Position numbers and translations under genes: made by a program. The notes beneath the pieces are model-generated. The model had not been told where the DNA came from. It saw only the letters and a program-made list of their open reading frames with translations, and searched no databases. A stretch of DNA of 6,966 nucleotides, taken from contig UQXG01000118.1 of NCBI GenBank assembly GCA_900544945.1, positions 1-6,966 of the forward strand, in the 5' to 3' direction. This document shows, in pieces, positions 6,357 to 6,966 of this stretch (the stretch's first letter is position 1; every line of letters begins with the position of its first letter). Origin of the DNA: an uncultured Eubacteriales bacterium. GTDB taxonomy: Bacteria > Bacillota > Clostridia > Oscillospirales > Oscillospiraceae.

Positions 6357-6953
6357 TCAGGGATGGGAACCGTTAAACCGATTGGCCGCTTCCGGTACCC
6401 CCTTGTCGATGACGGCAAGTGCCGCCTGACCGGCGTTTTCCAGAGACACGGCCATAGCCTTTTCGTCCAGGGCAGAGAAGCTGCCCAGCACCCAATCCGC
6501 CAGGTCGTAGTCCGGGTTGGGCTTGGCGCCAACGCCGATTTTCACCCGGGGGAAGTCCTGGCTGCCCAACTCCTGGATGATGGATTTGATGCCGTTGTGT
6601 CCTCCGGCAGAACCCTCTGCCCGAACCCGCAGCCGTCCGGGAGCCAGGGAGATATCGTCAAACAGGACGATAATTCGCTGGGGCGGAATCTTAAAGAAGG
6701 CGGACAGCTGCACTACGGACTTACCGGACAGATTCATATAGGTCTGGGGCTTGAGAAGGTACAGCTTGATGCCATTGTAGGTTGTCTGAGTGTAAAGCCC
6801 CTGGAACTTCAGCTTATCCACCTTGACGTTCAGTTTTCCAGCCAGAATGTCCAGGGCCCGGAAGCCGCAGTTGTGCCGGGAACGTTCATATTCCTTACCG
6901 GGATTGCCAAGGCCAACGATGAGCCAGGCATCCTGGGGTGTGCTCTTGAACAT
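6357..6953 (-). CDS. pth: Peptidyl-tRNA hydrolase (Pth)
   Basis: Cytoplasmic enzyme that cleaves the ester bond of peptidyl-tRNAs released prematurely from ribosomes, so that the tRNA can be reused. The 198-residue product has the usual length and every bacterial Pth signature. An N-terminal VGLGNPG block contains Asn17. RHNCGF contains the catalytic His27. KPQTYMNLSG contains Asn74. A DD-x-L-x-PG block has Asp99 at the position of the catalytic-partner Asp93 of the E. coli enzyme, and GGHNG contains His119 and Asn120. The C-terminal lid ends with a typical NRFNG segment. The ATG at 6953-6951 is chosen because AGGAG lies at 6966-6962, eight bases upstream. The gene ends with TGA at 6359-6357. 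mfd follows on the same strand after 250 bases, so the two are in the usual Firmicutes order, but the structured gap makes simple co-transcription uncertain. Any promoter lies outside the window. Confidence 0.97.
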   Translation of the reverse strand: MFKSTPQDAWLIVGLGNPGKEYERSRHNCGFRALDILAGKLNVKVDKLKFQGLYTQTTYNGIKLYLLKPQTYMNLSGKSVVQLSAFFKIPPQRIIVLFDDISLAPGRLRVRAEGSAGGHNGIKSIIQELGSQDFPRVKIGVGAKPNPDYDLADWVLGSFSALDEKAMAVSLENAGQAALAVIDKGVPEAANRFNGSHP

Positions 6954-6966
6954 AGTCTATGCTCCT

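Noticed and set aside
6116..6532. 138-codon minus-strand frame overlapping the pth end and the gap
   Set aside because: The first part is out of frame within pth. The rest comes from the repeat region: the two GC palindromes produce the paired VGAAIGRPR and RAAIGRPY peptides. No ribosome binding site supports it.

Overview
The window carries three protein-coding genes, all on the minus strand. In transcriptional order they are pth (peptidyl-tRNA hydrolase), mfd (transcription-repair coupling factor) and a large single-pass membrane protein of the VanW/YoaR type. The pth-mfd adjacency is a classic Firmicutes arrangement. High-GC coding sequence, strong AGGAGG-type ribosome binding sites, AT-rich gaps and short palindromic repeats of a kind common in gut Clostridia suggest a member of the Oscillospiraceae/Ruminococcaceae group. 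That placement is inference; the window holds no rRNA or other taxonomic marker.

Layout from right to left, which is the direction of transcription. pth is complete (6953 to 6357) and its ribosome binding site sits at the window edge. A 250-base gap (6107-6356) follows, filled with secondary structure: a 14-base perfect palindrome, a pair of GC-rich palindromes forming one 89-base inverted repeat, a looser inverted repeat, and a perfect 12-bp hairpin just before the mfd ribosome binding site. mfd is complete (6106 to 2582) with all expected domains. A 323-base gap (2259-2581) follows, of which about 220 bases look like a fold-back, MITE-like element flanked by TA dinucleotides. Its right end is also the mfd stop codon. 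The other 100 bases hold a good extended -10 promoter for the last gene. The VanW-type gene (2258 to 54) is complete and is followed by a short AT-rich hairpin.

Pth recycles peptidyl-tRNAs dropped by ribosomes. Mfd removes stalled RNA polymerase and recruits UvrA to lesions. The two are housekeeping neighbours rather than parts of one pathway. The VanW-type protein faces the cell envelope and appears to be transcribed separately. It is the least conventional gene here: its VanW core lacks residues that are usually conserved, and its cytoplasmic N-terminus carries a duplicated short motif flanking a PAED-repeat acidic segment.

I found no CRISPR array, tRNA, rRNA, phage gene or complete transposase, and no convincing new multi-gene system. 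The points most worth a second look are the two repeat elements, the atypical VanW core and the duplicated cytoplasmic motif.
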